A stretch of 16,119 bases of DNA from Deltaproteobacteria bacterium (GCA_020444165.1 JAHLLK010000099.1:1-16119); one strand, 5' to 3'. Positions 6,817 to 13,154 are shown, counted from the first letter of the stretch. A program made the numbers and translations. The notes: generated by a model from the sequence alone, not told the origin.

Positions 6817-8646
6817 TTATTCACAATCACCGCCCCGGCAACCGGGCAGGTTGCCGAAGGTCATCCCCGGGAAGGGGGTGTGGCCACAGCGAGGGCAGCC
6901 CGCGCTATCCTCCATCATTCTAACACCCTTTTCACGGCCTTCCAAAACCTGCGCCCCCCGGGAGCCGTCGCGAAACACGGTGACCCCCTTGAGCCCCAGC
7001 TCGTGGGCCGAAAGGAAGATCTCCCGGACCACCTCGGGCCCGGTGTCCGCGGCCAGGTTCACGGTCTTGCTCACCCCGTTGTCGGTGTGGGCCTGGAAAG
7101 CGGCCTGCATGGCCAGATGCGCCCGGGGCGGGATCTCGTGGGCCGTGGCGAACAGGGCCGCGGTGGCCGGGTCCAGGCCGGCAATGGCCCGGGCCGTGCC
7201 CTGGCTCTCCAGGGCCCGCAGGTTCGGCGGCGAGTTCAGGCTGACCCGGGCCAGCCGCTCCAGGAAACGGCGGTTGGTCTCCGGGATCTCCAGGCCTTCC
7301 AGGACCCGCCGCACGTACACCAGGGCATAATAGGGCTCGATGCCCGTGGAGCAGCCCAAAAGCAGGGACAGGGTGCCGGTGGGGGCCACGGTGGTCACGG
7401 TGGCGTTGCGCATATGCACCCAGCCGGCGTGGCGCAGGCGGCTCATGGGGAAGGCCGGGAAATTGCCCCGCTCCTTGCCCAGGCGGGCGCTGGCCTGGCG
7501 GGCGGCCGCGTGGATGCGCCGCATGATCTCCCCGCCCAGCTCCACGGCGGCCGGCGAGTCATAGGGCAGGTTCAGGTCCACCAGAATATCGGCCAGGCCC
7601 ATGACCCCCAGGCCCACCTTGCGGGTGAGCCGGGTGGCCTGGCTGACCATGGGCAGGGGGTGGCGGTTGACCTCCACCACGTTGTCCAGGAAGCGCACCG
7701 CCAGGGCGGCGGCTTCTTCCAGCCCGCCCCAGTCCAGCTCGCCCCCCCGCACAAAAGCGGGCAGGGCCAGGGAGCCCAGGTTGCAGGCTTCAAAGGGCAA
7801 CAGCGGCTGTTCGCCGCAGGGGTTGGTGGCCTCCAGGGCCCCCAGGGCCGGGGTGGGATTGGCCCGGTTGATGGCCTCGTAAAAGGCCAGGCCCGGCTCG
7901 CCCGCGGCGTGGGCGTTGTTCACCATCAGGTCCAGCAGCGCCCGGGCGTCCACCTGGCGGACCGGCTCCCGCCGCCGCCGAGGGTTCACCAGGTCCCAGG
8001 GCAGCCCCTCCTTGGCCGCGGCCATGAAGCGGTCGCTGACCATGACCGAAAGGTTGAAGTTCTCCAGGTGGCCCGGGGTGGACTTGGCCCGGATGAATTC
8101 CTCCACGTCGGGGTGGTCCACGCCCAACATGGCCATGTTGGCCCCCCGCCGGGTGCCACCCTGCTTGATGGCCTCGGTGGCTACGTCGAACACGTGCATG
8201 AAGCTCACCGGGCCGGAGCTGACCCCCTGGGTGGAGTCCACCGAGTCGCCCCGGGGCCGGAGGCGGGAGAAGGAAAAACCGGTGCCGCCGCCGGACTTGT
8301 GAATCAAGGCCGCCTGTTTCAGGGCCTCGAAGATGTCCTCCAGGTTGTCCTCCACCGGCAATACGAAGCAGGCGGCCAACTGGCCCAGCTCGCGGCCCGC
8401 GTTCATGAGGGTGGGGGAGTTGGGCAAAAAGCGCCCCGCGGCCATCAGTTCCAGGAAGCGGCCGAACCATTCCCGCGCCGCGGCCGCGCCGCCCCACTTT
8501 TCCTCAGCCGCGGCAATGGCCGTGGCCACCCGTTCCAGGAGTTCCGCCGAAGATTCCGCCTCGCGGCCGAGGGAGTCCTTGCGCAGGTAGCGGGCCCGCA
8601 AAACCGGTTCCGCCAGGGGATTGAAGGGGGGTTCCACCGTGCTCAT
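6817..8646 (-). CDS. nrdJ: Adenosylcobalamin-dependent ribonucleotide reductase (class II)
   Basis: A 609-residue catalytic subunit of class II RNR, which reduces ribonucleotides to deoxyribonucleotides with a cobalamin-generated thiyl radical and works with or without oxygen. Visible landmarks: RFLPNSPTLMNAG (72-84), ACFVLP with redox cysteine C93, KSGGGTGFSFSRLRP (117-131), NPCGEQPLLPFEACNLGS (275-292) with N275, thiyl C277, E279 and the second redox cysteine C288, then APTGTLSLLLGCSTGIEPYY (421-440). The tail has C584-x2-C587 (CPRC) and C603-x4-C608 (CRGGDC). The last pair resembles the C-x4-C redox shuttle at the end of class I NrdA. There is no N-terminal ATP-cone, so overall activity control by dATP is probably absent. 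There is no NrdB-like partner nearby, as expected for class II. ATG at 8646 gives the usual N-terminus but has only a weak ribosome binding site. I see no cobalamin riboswitch upstream. Confidence 0.97.
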   Translation of the reverse strand: MSTVEPPFNPLAEPVLRARYLRKDSLGREAESSAELLERVATAIAAAEEKWGGAAAAREWFGRFLELMAAGRFLPNSPTLMNAGRELGQLAACFVLPVEDNLEDIFEALKQAALIHKSGGGTGFSFSRLRPRGDSVDSTQGVSSGPVSFMHVFDVATEAIKQGGTRRGANMAMLGVDHPDVEEFIRAKSTPGHLENFNLSVMVSDRFMAAAKEGLPWDLVNPRRRREPVRQVDARALLDLMVNNAHAAGEPGLAFYEAINRANPTPALGALEATNPCGEQPLLPFEACNLGSLALPAFVRGGELDWGGLEEAAALAVRFLDNVVEVNRHPLPMVSQATRLTRKVGLGVMGLADILVDLNLPYDSPAAVELGGEIMRRIHAAARQASARLGKERGNFPAFPMSRLRHAGWVHMRNATVTTVAPTGTLSLLLGCSTGIEPYYALVYVRRVLEGLEIPETNRRFLERLARVSLNSPPNLRALESQGTARAIAGLDPATAALFATAHEIPPRAHLAMQAAFQAHTDNGVSKTVNLAADTGPEVVREIFLSAHELGLKGVTVFRDGSRGAQVLEGREKGVRMMEDSAGCPRCGHTPFPGMTFGNLPGCRGGDCE

Positions 8647-8882
8647 GGTACTAGCTTAAGGCTAGCTGGCCGGGGGGAAAAACCTTTTCTGCGTTGGGCA
8701 GCTTTTTCCCCTCCGGCGCGTCCCTCCCGGTCCGGAGCCCAGCCGGGCCGGTCCCGGGGCCCCCGGGTCCACGATTCACGCTCCTGCGGTACCCTCTGCG
8801 ACCCTGGAAAGGCGGGTGAGCCGGCCAGGCCGTCCGGGCGCCGGGGCGCCGGGGCTCGGCTGGGGCGGGGTGGCCGGCTTTG

Positions 8883-8926
8883 CCGGGCAGGTGGTTCCGG
8901 CAGGTCATTCCGGCAGGGCAGATATT
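8883..8926 (+). repeat. Three phased CCGGCAGG repeats, possible activator sites
   Basis: CCGGGCAGGTGGTT (8883-8896), CCGGCAGGTCATT (8897-8909) and CCGGCAGGGCAGATATT (8910-8926) are direct repeats with 13-14 base spacing. They end about 95 bases before the predicted start of the sigma-54 promoter, a typical distance for enhancer-binding activator sites. Function is inferred from position. Confidence 0.45.
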
Positions 8927-8993
8927 TCCCCGGCTCGGGGGGAGCAAAGGGTAATTTGCCAGTCAACTTCGGGTGATGCCCGTTTGCCGGCGC

Positions 8994-9010
8994 CTGGCAT
9001 TGGCCTTGCA
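8994..9010 (+). promoter_or_regulatory. Sigma-54 (-24/-12) promoter
   Basis: CTGGCATTGGCCTTGCA has the GG (-24) and GC (-12) doublets at the correct spacing, with CTGGCA and TTGCA matching consensus YTGGCAcgrNNNTTGCW except for the less conserved CG after TGGCA. The predicted start is near 9021, giving a leader of about 36 bases before the ATG at 9057. RpoN promoters need an enhancer-binding ATPase, and the three repeats upstream are candidate binding sites. Confidence 0.65.
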
Positions 9011-9056
9011 ATAACCAAGCGCAACTTTAACCTGCAACTCGCCCGGGAGCCCTGGC

Positions 9057-9236
9057 ATGGAAAAAATCGAAAAGCCCAGCGCGGAAAAGTTCGAGCCGGA
9101 ACTCTATTGCCTGCGATGCGAGGAACTCACCTGGGACGAGGAATCCCGCCGCTGCGCCAACTTCGACGGACCGCTTTGCCCCATCACCCTGCGCCACCTC
9201 CTGGCCGGCCTGGAAATCACCTACCTGGTGGTGTAG
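9057..9236 (+). CDS. Four-cysteine mini-protein (putative zinc ribbon) behind a sigma-54 promoter
   Basis: A 59-residue protein, MEKIEKPSAEKFEPELYCLR at its start and GLEITYLVV at its end. C18-L-R-C21 and then C33 and C41-P form a C-x2-C...C-x7-C pattern that could hold one zinc ion or a small cluster. The first 15 residues are charged, and the last 15 are aliphatic but too short for a membrane span. I do not recognise a named family. Support that it is a gene: ATG with GGGAG about eight bases upstream, a well-placed sigma-54 promoter 47 bases before it, a clean stop at 9236, a frame with coherent protein character, and a hairpin directly after the stop. It is convergent with the MerR-type gene. 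Sigma-54 control would suggest a conditional role such as nutrient or stress response, but that is inference. Confidence 0.72.
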   Translation: MEKIEKPSAEKFEPELYCLRCEELTWDEESRRCANFDGPLCPITLRHLLAGLEITYLVV

Positions 9237-9237
9237 G

Positions 9238-9255
9238 CGGCCGGTGGGCCGGCCG
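9238..9255. terminator. Hairpin between convergent mini-gene and MerR gene
   Basis: CGGCCGG and CCGGCCG make a perfect 7-bp GC stem with loop TGGG in the 30-base gap between two convergent stops. No T tract follows on either strand, so termination efficiency is uncertain, but the placement is right for a shared terminator. Confidence 0.4.
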
Positions 9256-9266
9256 AACCTCCCGCG

Positions 9267-9722
9267 CTACTTGGTCAGGTCGGTCACCAGAGCGAGCGTG
9301 CGCCGCTGGATGCCCCGTAGCTCGGCCAGTTGCTCCTCCAGGTTGCGCACGGTTTCCTGCAAGCGCGGCACCTCGGCCAACTGCTCCTTGAGGGCTGCCA
9401 GCTCTTGCCGCAGCCCGTCCAGTTCGCCGCTCAGCTCCGCGGACGGCGCCGCCGGCGCGGCTTCCAGGGCCAAGGGGTCCTGACCACCCAACTTCTGGCG
9501 CACCTGGCGCATGGAAAGCCCGCTGTCCTTCAAAAGATCCCGCAGCTTGACAAGCCGCTGCACCGCCTCCTGGCTGAACAGGCGGCGGCGGCCCGCACCC
9601 CGCTCCAGCTCCAGATAATCCTCGAACTGCTGGTCATAATAGCGGATGGTGCTGGCCGGAATGCCGGTGGCCTCCGCCACCTCCTTGACCGTCAATAGCT
9701 GCCGGCCCTCCTCAGAGACCAT
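9267..9722 (-). CDS. MerR-type transcriptional regulator with coiled-coil C-terminus
   Basis: A 151-residue DNA-binding protein. Residues 10-75 form the MerR winged helix-turn-helix: LTVKEVAEATGIPASTIRYY (10-29), then a wing GAGRRRLFSQEAVQRLVKLR (42-61) and LKDSGLSMRQVRQKL (64-78). Instead of a metal or drug sensor, the rest is an Ala/Pro linker (82-97) followed by a heptad-rich coiled coil (about 98-151, LRQELAALKEQLAEV...LQETVRNLEEQLAELRG) for dimerisation. No effector-binding cysteines are present, so the signal is unknown. The ATG at 9722 has AAGGAG close upstream. The open frame extends 54 more codons, but that part has no family similarity. It diverges from the membrane-peptide/radical SAM/ogt operon with 163 bases between starts. 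It may regulate that operon or itself. Confidence 0.88.
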   Translation of the reverse strand: MVSEEGRQLLTVKEVAEATGIPASTIRYYDQQFEDYLELERGAGRRRLFSQEAVQRLVKLRDLLKDSGLSMRQVRQKLGGQDPLALEAAPAAPSAELSGELDGLRQELAALKEQLAEVPRLQETVRNLEEQLAELRGIQRRTLALVTDLTK

Positions 9723-9885
9723 GGTCCTCTCCTTGGGGCAGCCGCCGGCCCCCACGGGACAAGCGGGTTTGTCTGTGTTATATTGCAAGGATGGCGCTTT
9801 GATGCGGCCGGAGCCGCGCGGCGCCGTACCGTTTAAGCCAATACTTCCAGGCAGCGTTGTGCCCCCGGCGGCGCTTGGGTACATT

Positions 9886-10080
9886 ATGAAGCAAAAGCTT
9901 CCATCTTGTCCCGTTAAAATCAGCCTTTTTGAGCTGGTGCTTTTAATTGCCCTGGTGGCCCTCGCCGTGTTCCTCTCCCTGTATCATCGCAAACCCCCGC
10001 AACGCTTCTCCCTGGCCGGGCCGCCGCCCCTGGTCGAGACCTTCGCCCCCCGGCCGGACCTCCTTCAGCGGCAGGCCTGA
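9886..10080 (+). CDS. Small single-pass membrane protein
   Basis: A 64-residue peptide: MKQKLPSCPVKIS, one hydrophobic span LFELVLLIALVALAVFLSLY (14-33), then RKPPQRFSLAGPPPLV and an Arg/Pro-rich tail. Two lysines precede the span and basic RK follows it, so orientation is unclear. There is no lipobox. No family is recognised. The ribosome binding site is weak. It is kept as a gene because its stop lies only two bases before the ATG of the radical SAM gene, it has coherent membrane-protein character, and it sits at the head of the operon downstream of the divergent MerR gene. The longer open frame upstream of this ATG overlaps the MerR gene and is not used. Confidence 0.6.
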   Translation: MKQKLPSCPVKISLFELVLLIALVALAVFLSLYHRKPPQRFSLAGPPPLVETFAPRPDLLQRQA

Positions 10081-10082
10081 AT

Positions 10083-11015
10083 ATGGACGGTCGGACGTTG
10101 GGGGAGCGGGTCCGCCTGGTGGGCCCCTGGCTCCGCGCCCGCCACGCCGGCCCGGTGCGCAAGATCGGTCTGGACGCCGGCCTGGGCTGCCCTCACCGCC
10201 CGCCGGGCCAAAGCCAGGGCGGCTGCACCTTCTGCCCGCCCTCCGCCGCGGGCCGGGGCCAGACCGGCCAGAGCCTGGCCACGCAAATCGCCCGGGGCCT
10301 GGCCGCCCTGGAGCGCCACGCCGCCCGCCGGGGCCAGGCGCCCCCCGCGGCCTTGGCCTATTACCAGGCCCACACCAGCACCCACGCCCCGGCCGCCACG
10401 GTGGCCCGGCTGCTCGCTCCGGCTCTGGCCGAGCCCCGGGTGGCCGGGCTGGTGGTCTCCACCCGGCCCGACTGCCTGGACGCCGCCCGTTTGGACGTAC
10501 TGGCCCGGGCCGCGGCGGCCAAGCCCTTGTGGTTGGAGTTGGGGCTCCAAAGCGCCCACGACGCCACCCTGGCCCGCGTGGGCCGGGGCCACACCGTGGC
10601 GGCCTTTGACCAGGCCGTGGCCGCCGCCCAGGCCCACGGGTTGGACGTGGTGGCCCACGTCATCCTGGGGCTCCCGGGCGAAGGCCGTGAGGAGGTGTGG
10701 GCCACGGCCCGCCACCTGGCGGAACTCGGCGTCTGGGGGGTAAAATTGCATGGGCTCATGGTGCTGGAGGGCGCGGCCCTGGCCCAGGAATGGCGGGAAG
10801 GGCGCTTCACCCCCTGGACCCTGGAGGAGTTCGTCGCCGCGGCCGCCGGTTTTCTGGCCCTGCTGCCGCGCCAAACCCTGATTCACCGCCTGACCGCCGA
10901 CCCCGGCCCGGACCGACTCTTGGCCCCCGCCTGGCTGGCCGGCAAGGATCAGACCCTGACGGAACTGGCCGTCTACCTGGCGGCCCACCAAATGGAGCAA
11001 GGATCATGGCTGTGA
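10083..11015 (+). CDS. Radical SAM protein, TIGR01212/YhcC-like
   Basis: A 310-residue radical SAM enzyme. The cluster-binding cysteines are C36, C48 and C51 in the C-x11-C-x2-C arrangement (GCPHRPPGQSQGGCTFC) that marks the YhcC/TIGR01212 and Elp3-like group, not the classical C-x3-C-x2-C. Further family motifs: KIGLDAGLGCP (27-37), YYQAHTSTHAP (93-103, family YFQAYTNTYAP), ELGLQSAHDATLARVGRGH (151-169), HVILGLPGE (192-200) and GVKLHGLMVLEG (219-230). Length is normal for the family. The enzyme would bind a 4Fe-4S cluster and S-adenosylmethionine in the cytoplasm. The reaction of this family is not firmly established to my knowledge. Its last 10 bases overlap ogt, so the two are translationally coupled. 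The very GC-rich, Ala/Pro/Gly-rich sequence is like its neighbours. Confidence 0.92.
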   Translation: MDGRTLGERVRLVGPWLRARHAGPVRKIGLDAGLGCPHRPPGQSQGGCTFCPPSAAGRGQTGQSLATQIARGLAALERHAARRGQAPPAALAYYQAHTSTHAPAATVARLLAPALAEPRVAGLVVSTRPDCLDAARLDVLARAAAAKPLWLELGLQSAHDATLARVGRGHTVAAFDQAVAAAQAHGLDVVAHVILGLPGEGREEVWATARHLAELGVWGVKLHGLMVLEGAALAQEWREGRFTPWTLEEFVAAAAGFLALLPRQTLIHRLTADPGPDRLLAPAWLAGKDQTLTELAVYLAAHQMEQGSWL

Positions 11016-11536
11016 CCCAGTTGCAAACCTTCCAGGTGGCCTGCCGCCTGGGCACGGTGGAGGTGGCGGTGTCCGCCGCGGGCGTGACCGCCCTGGCCCT
11101 GCCGCGCCCCACCCCCGGCCGCCTGCAAGACCTCATCGCCCAGCGCTTCCCCGGCGCGGAGCTCACGACCGTGGCCGCGGCGGACCATCCGGCCGGGCGG
11201 GCTCTGTTGGCCTACCTGGCCGGCGAGGACCTCTCCCTGGAACACCCCGTGGACCTGGCCGGCCTGGGCGGCGAGTTCCGCCGCCGGGTGCTGCAGGCCC
11301 TGGCCGCGGTGCCGCCCGGGGAAACCACCACCTACGGCAGCCTGGCCGCCGCGGCCGGCAACCCCCGGGCCGCCCGGGCCGTGGGCCAGGTCATGCACAA
11401 CAACCCCGTGCCCCTGTTCCTGCCCTGCCACCGGGTGGTGGGCAAAAGCGGCTCCCTCACCGGCTTCGGCGGCGGTCTGGAGGCCAAACGCGCCTTGTTG
11501 GATTTGGAGGCGGGGAGGCTGGCCAGCCTGATGTAG
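11006..11536 (+). CDS. ogt: Methylated-DNA--protein-cysteine methyltransferase
   Basis: A 176-residue suicide DNA-repair protein that moves the alkyl group from O6-alkylguanine to its own cysteine. The signature PCHRVVGKSGSLTGFGGGLE spans 140-159, with acceptor cysteine C141 and H142. Upstream come the DNA-binding helices: VPPGETTTYGSLAAAAGNPR (102-121) and RAVGQVMHNNPVPLFLPCHR (124-143), which carries the arginine finger R124 and the N of the Asn hinge. The N-terminal 80 residues are the less conserved alpha/beta domain. There is no AdaA zinc-binding domain, so it is a stand-alone Ogt/MGMT type and not Ada. ATG at 11006 has AAGGA close upstream and overlaps the radical SAM gene by 10 bases. 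It is the last gene of the three-gene + strand operon. Confidence 0.96.
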   Translation: MAVTQLQTFQVACRLGTVEVAVSAAGVTALALPRPTPGRLQDLIAQRFPGAELTTVAAADHPAGRALLAYLAGEDLSLEHPVDLAGLGGEFRRRVLQALAAVPPGETTTYGSLAAAAGNPRAARAVGQVMHNNPVPLFLPCHRVVGKSGSLTGFGGGLEAKRALLDLEAGRLASLM

Positions 11537-11549
11537 ACTCGGGGGCCGG

Positions 11550-11675
11550 CTGCGCCAAATGTCCGCCGGCCGCGCCGGGCCTGCGCTCCAACCTCGTTTT
11601 AGGGCCGTCATTTCATGACGTGGGCTGCTGCGCCCGATGCCCGCCGGCTGCGTTGCGGACTTCACTCCAACCTCG
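11550..11675. repeat. Imperfect direct repeat, two copies of about 47 bases
   Basis: Copy 1 (11550-11596) and copy 2 (11628-11675) share CTGCGCC..ATG.CCGCCGGC.GCG and end with the identical CTCCAACCTCG. They have one length difference of a base and several substitutions. The period is about 78 bases. They may be copies of a dispersed extragenic repeat. Confidence 0.6.
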
Positions 11676-11694
11676 ACGTGTCGATAGCCATATA

Positions 11695-11880
11695 CTGATA
11701 AAGGCCGTCCTGGCCTTTATCAGCCGTTCCTTGGCAAAAGTGCGACTATACCCAGCAAGCAAAGCTTGCTGGGGACCTCATGATATTGCCAAGGAACACG
11801 AATCACGGCGATTTTGGGAAATCGCCGTGATTCGGCGGGCCATCCATGGCCCGCCCCAGGCTGTTTATCAACAGCCTGGG
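11695..11880. repeat. End-to-end array of perfect palindromes
   Basis: Perfect inverted repeats follow each other almost without spacer. (1) CTGATAAAGGCC 11695-11706 with 11712-11723. (2) GTTCCTTGGCAA 11726-11737 with 11786-11797, enclosing (3) CCCAGCAAGC 11751-11760 with 11764-11773. (4) CGAATCACGGCGATTT 11799-11814 with 11819-11834. (5) GGCGGGCCAT 11834-11843 with 11846-11855. (6) CCCAGGCTGTT 11855-11865 with 11870-11880. Arms are 10-16 bp, loops of the simple hairpins are 2-5 bases, and there are no mismatches. Palindromes 4, 5 and 6 abut, sharing boundary bases. The array could be a structured RNA, a composite of small palindromic mobile elements, or a recombination/replication site. No coding frame fits it. 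Confidence 0.85.
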
Positions 11881-12047
11881 CTACGCCTCCGGTTGTCGCT
11901 CGTCCGTCGCCTTGCCGGCGAACATCCGGCTGTGCCGGTCCGGGGCGAAACGCCGCCTGAAAAAGAGGTCCGAATAAAAGGTTATGCCAGCGGTTTCCCC
12001 GCCAACCTCCCAACCAATTCACTAAAGTTTTTTTGGGGGAAGGGGGG

Positions 12048-12097
12048 TGTGGGGGGAAACCCCTTTTTTGTTCACAAAAAAGGGGTTTCCCCCCACA
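12048..12097. repeat. 23-bp perfect inverted repeat, possible bidirectional terminator
   Basis: Arms 12048-12070 and 12075-12097 are exact reverse complements around the loop TTCA. The stem contains G6, A3, C4 and T6 blocks. Imperfect pairing continues outward (GGGAAG left, CTTCCC right). It lies 25 bases past the prenyltransferase stop. No clean T tract follows the stem on the prenyltransferase strand, so it is either an unusually strong stem-only terminator or a palindromic repeat element. Confidence 0.7.
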
Positions 12098-12121
12098 TCT
12101 TCCCATTTCTTAAAAAGATAT

Positions 12122-13066
12122 TTACAAATAAATACCCAGCACCACCAGGGCGAAGGTCACCAGGGGATAGAAGCTGGCCCGGTTGAACAGCACCATGGCC
12201 TGGGGCCGGTTTTGGTGGCGGGCCAGGAGCCAGCCGGGGTGGATCAACAGCACCAGCCCGGCCACCACGAAAGCGGCCAGCACCGGCCAGGGCAGGGCGG
12301 CCGGGGTCACCAGGCCCAGGAGCACCAGGCCCAGCCCCAGGGAAAGGACCAGGCTCAGGAGCACCAGCTGCCCGGCCTTTTCCGGCCCGTAGCGGAGCGG
12401 CAGGGTCTTGGCCGCCAGCCGCCGGTCCTCCTCCAGGTCAAACCAGTCCGCCGGCACGTTCTGCCCCCCCAACTCCCAGAAGAAGATCCACAAGAACACG
12501 GTTAGCAAGAACCAGGGGTTGGGTGAGGGGTCCACGGCATAGGCCGCGGCCAGGCTCCCGCTGGTTTTCACCACCCCGCTCACCAGGATGCGCAGATGGC
12601 TGACCTTCAACATCAGGCAGTAAATCGCTTCCAGGCCGGCTCCGGCCAGGAAGATCAGGGCGCAAACCGGGTTTAATAGATAGGCCCCGATCAGGGCCAC
12701 CAGGGCCCAGCCCGCCGTCCAGGCCAGGCCCTCCCAGAGGCTCACCAGGCCCTGGGCCAGGGGATGGCGCACCAGCACCGCGTCCAGATACCCCTGGGAG
12801 TCCTGGCCGCCTTCCTCGCCGGCCAGGCGCTGGCGATCGATGCGAAAGTCCATGAGATCGTTCAAGGCATACACCGCGGTGTAGCCCGCGAAGGCGGTGA
12901 GCGCGCCCAAAAGCATGATCGGCCAGTCCGGCAGCCGGCCCAAACACAGGGTCGCCGCCGCGAAAGGCGAGGCCAGGTCGATGACGCTGTGGGTGGGGCG
13001 GGACAAGGCAAAGTACAGCCCCAGCCGGGCCGAAAAACTGGGGTTCAACGCGCCGGATTCGCTCAT
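12122..13066 (-). CDS. UbiA-family prenyltransferase
   Basis: A 314-residue integral membrane protein with about eight to nine hydrophobic spans. The first Asp-rich motif is NDLMDFRID (69-77), matching N-D-x-x-D-x-x-x-D of the UbiA superfamily. The second is NVPADWFDLEEDRR (203-216), the loop that holds the second magnesium set. These bind prenyl diphosphate for transfer to an aromatic or other acceptor in the membrane. The acceptor cannot be told from sequence: quinone precursors, haem (CyoE), chlorophyll (ChlG) and ether-lipid precursors are all used in the superfamily. No quinone or haem genes are adjacent. After motif 1 a hydrophilic stretch GEEGGQDSQGYLD (83-95) forms a cytoplasmic loop. 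The ATG at 13066 has GGGGAG about eight bases upstream. It diverges from the DUF169 gene with 191 bases between starts. Confidence 0.93.
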   Translation of the reverse strand: MSESGALNPSFSARLGLYFALSRPTHSVIDLASPFAAATLCLGRLPDWPIMLLGALTAFAGYTAVYALNDLMDFRIDRQRLAGEEGGQDSQGYLDAVLVRHPLAQGLVSLWEGLAWTAGWALVALIGAYLLNPVCALIFLAGAGLEAIYCLMLKVSHLRILVSGVVKTSGSLAAAYAVDPSPNPWFLLTVFLWIFFWELGGQNVPADWFDLEEDRRLAAKTLPLRYGPEKAGQLVLLSLVLSLGLGLVLLGLVTPAALPWPVLAAFVVAGLVLLIHPGWLLARHQNRPQAMVLFNRASFYPLVTFALVVLGIYL

Positions 13067-13124
13067 GGACCATCACTCCCCGCCGAGCCTCCCCGGCCCG
13101 GCCGCAAAAGCCTGCATTGCCCCC

Positions 13125-13154
13125 AGTATAACCCCGTGCCCGGCCTGGTGGGAA
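13125..13154 (-). promoter_or_regulatory. Sigma-70-type promoter for the UbiA-family gene
   Basis: On the - strand TTCCCA (13154-13149; four of six -35 consensus bases) is followed after 18 bases by TATACT (13130-13125; five of six -10 bases). The predicted start is near 13118, about 50 bases before the ATG at 13066. Confidence 0.42.

Larger units (their letters stand above)
8647..9056. other. Divergent intergenic region between nrdJ and the Cys4 mini-gene
   Basis: These 410 bases must hold the nrdJ promoter (-) and the promoter of the 59-residue gene (+). Seen here: a near-palindrome CTAGC-TTAAG-GCTAG about 8651-8665 just before nrdJ; a GC-rich inverted repeat GGTCCCGGGG/CCCCGGGTCC (8750-8769, one mismatch); a tandem CGCCGGGG doublet near 8839-8854; three CCGGCAGG-type repeats; and a sigma-54 promoter (entered separately). 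The conserved boxes of the cobalamin riboswitch were sought on the nrdJ strand and not found. Confidence 0.5.
11537..12121. other. Gene-free convergent region packed with repeats and palindromes
   Basis: A 585-base gap between the convergent ends of ogt and the prenyltransferase. No frame here looks like protein. It contains, in order, an imperfect direct repeat pair (11550-11675) with a 6-bp CGTCAT/ATGACG hairpin between the copies, a run of perfect palindromes (11695-11880), two weak hairpins (CCGGC-TGT-GCCGG 11926-11938 and GGCG-AAA-CGCC 11944-11954), and a 23-bp perfect inverted repeat (12048-12097). The elements are entered separately. Confidence 0.7.

Noticed and set aside
8950..8970. 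Sigma-54 promoter toward nrdJ on the - strand
   Set aside because: TGGC and TTGC are present but 10 bases apart instead of 7.
6646..8976. 776-codon + strand open frame opposite nrdJ
   Set aside because: It is the antisense of a clear nrdJ gene in GC-rich DNA, with low-complexity Gly/His/Gln/Val sequence and no motif.
8647..9010. Cobalamin riboswitch upstream of nrdJ
   Set aside because: CCTGCCGG-like strings on the - strand recall the 3' end of the B12 riboswitch, but the GCAACTGT, GCCACTG and AGCCAGG-type boxes are missing, and the strings belong to the three short repeats.
9723..9884. Upstream extension of the MerR gene by 54 codons
   Set aside because: The extension is unlike MerR proteins, and a good ribosome binding site (AAGGAG) precedes the internal ATG at 9722.
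11695..12097. CRISPR array or integron attC sites
   Set aside because: The palindromes differ from each other in sequence and size, there are no regular spacers, and no R'/R'' core sites or cas/integrase genes are present.
11720..12106. 128-codon - strand frame through the palindrome array
   Set aside because: The frame crosses several perfect palindromes, has no ribosome binding site and no protein-like character.
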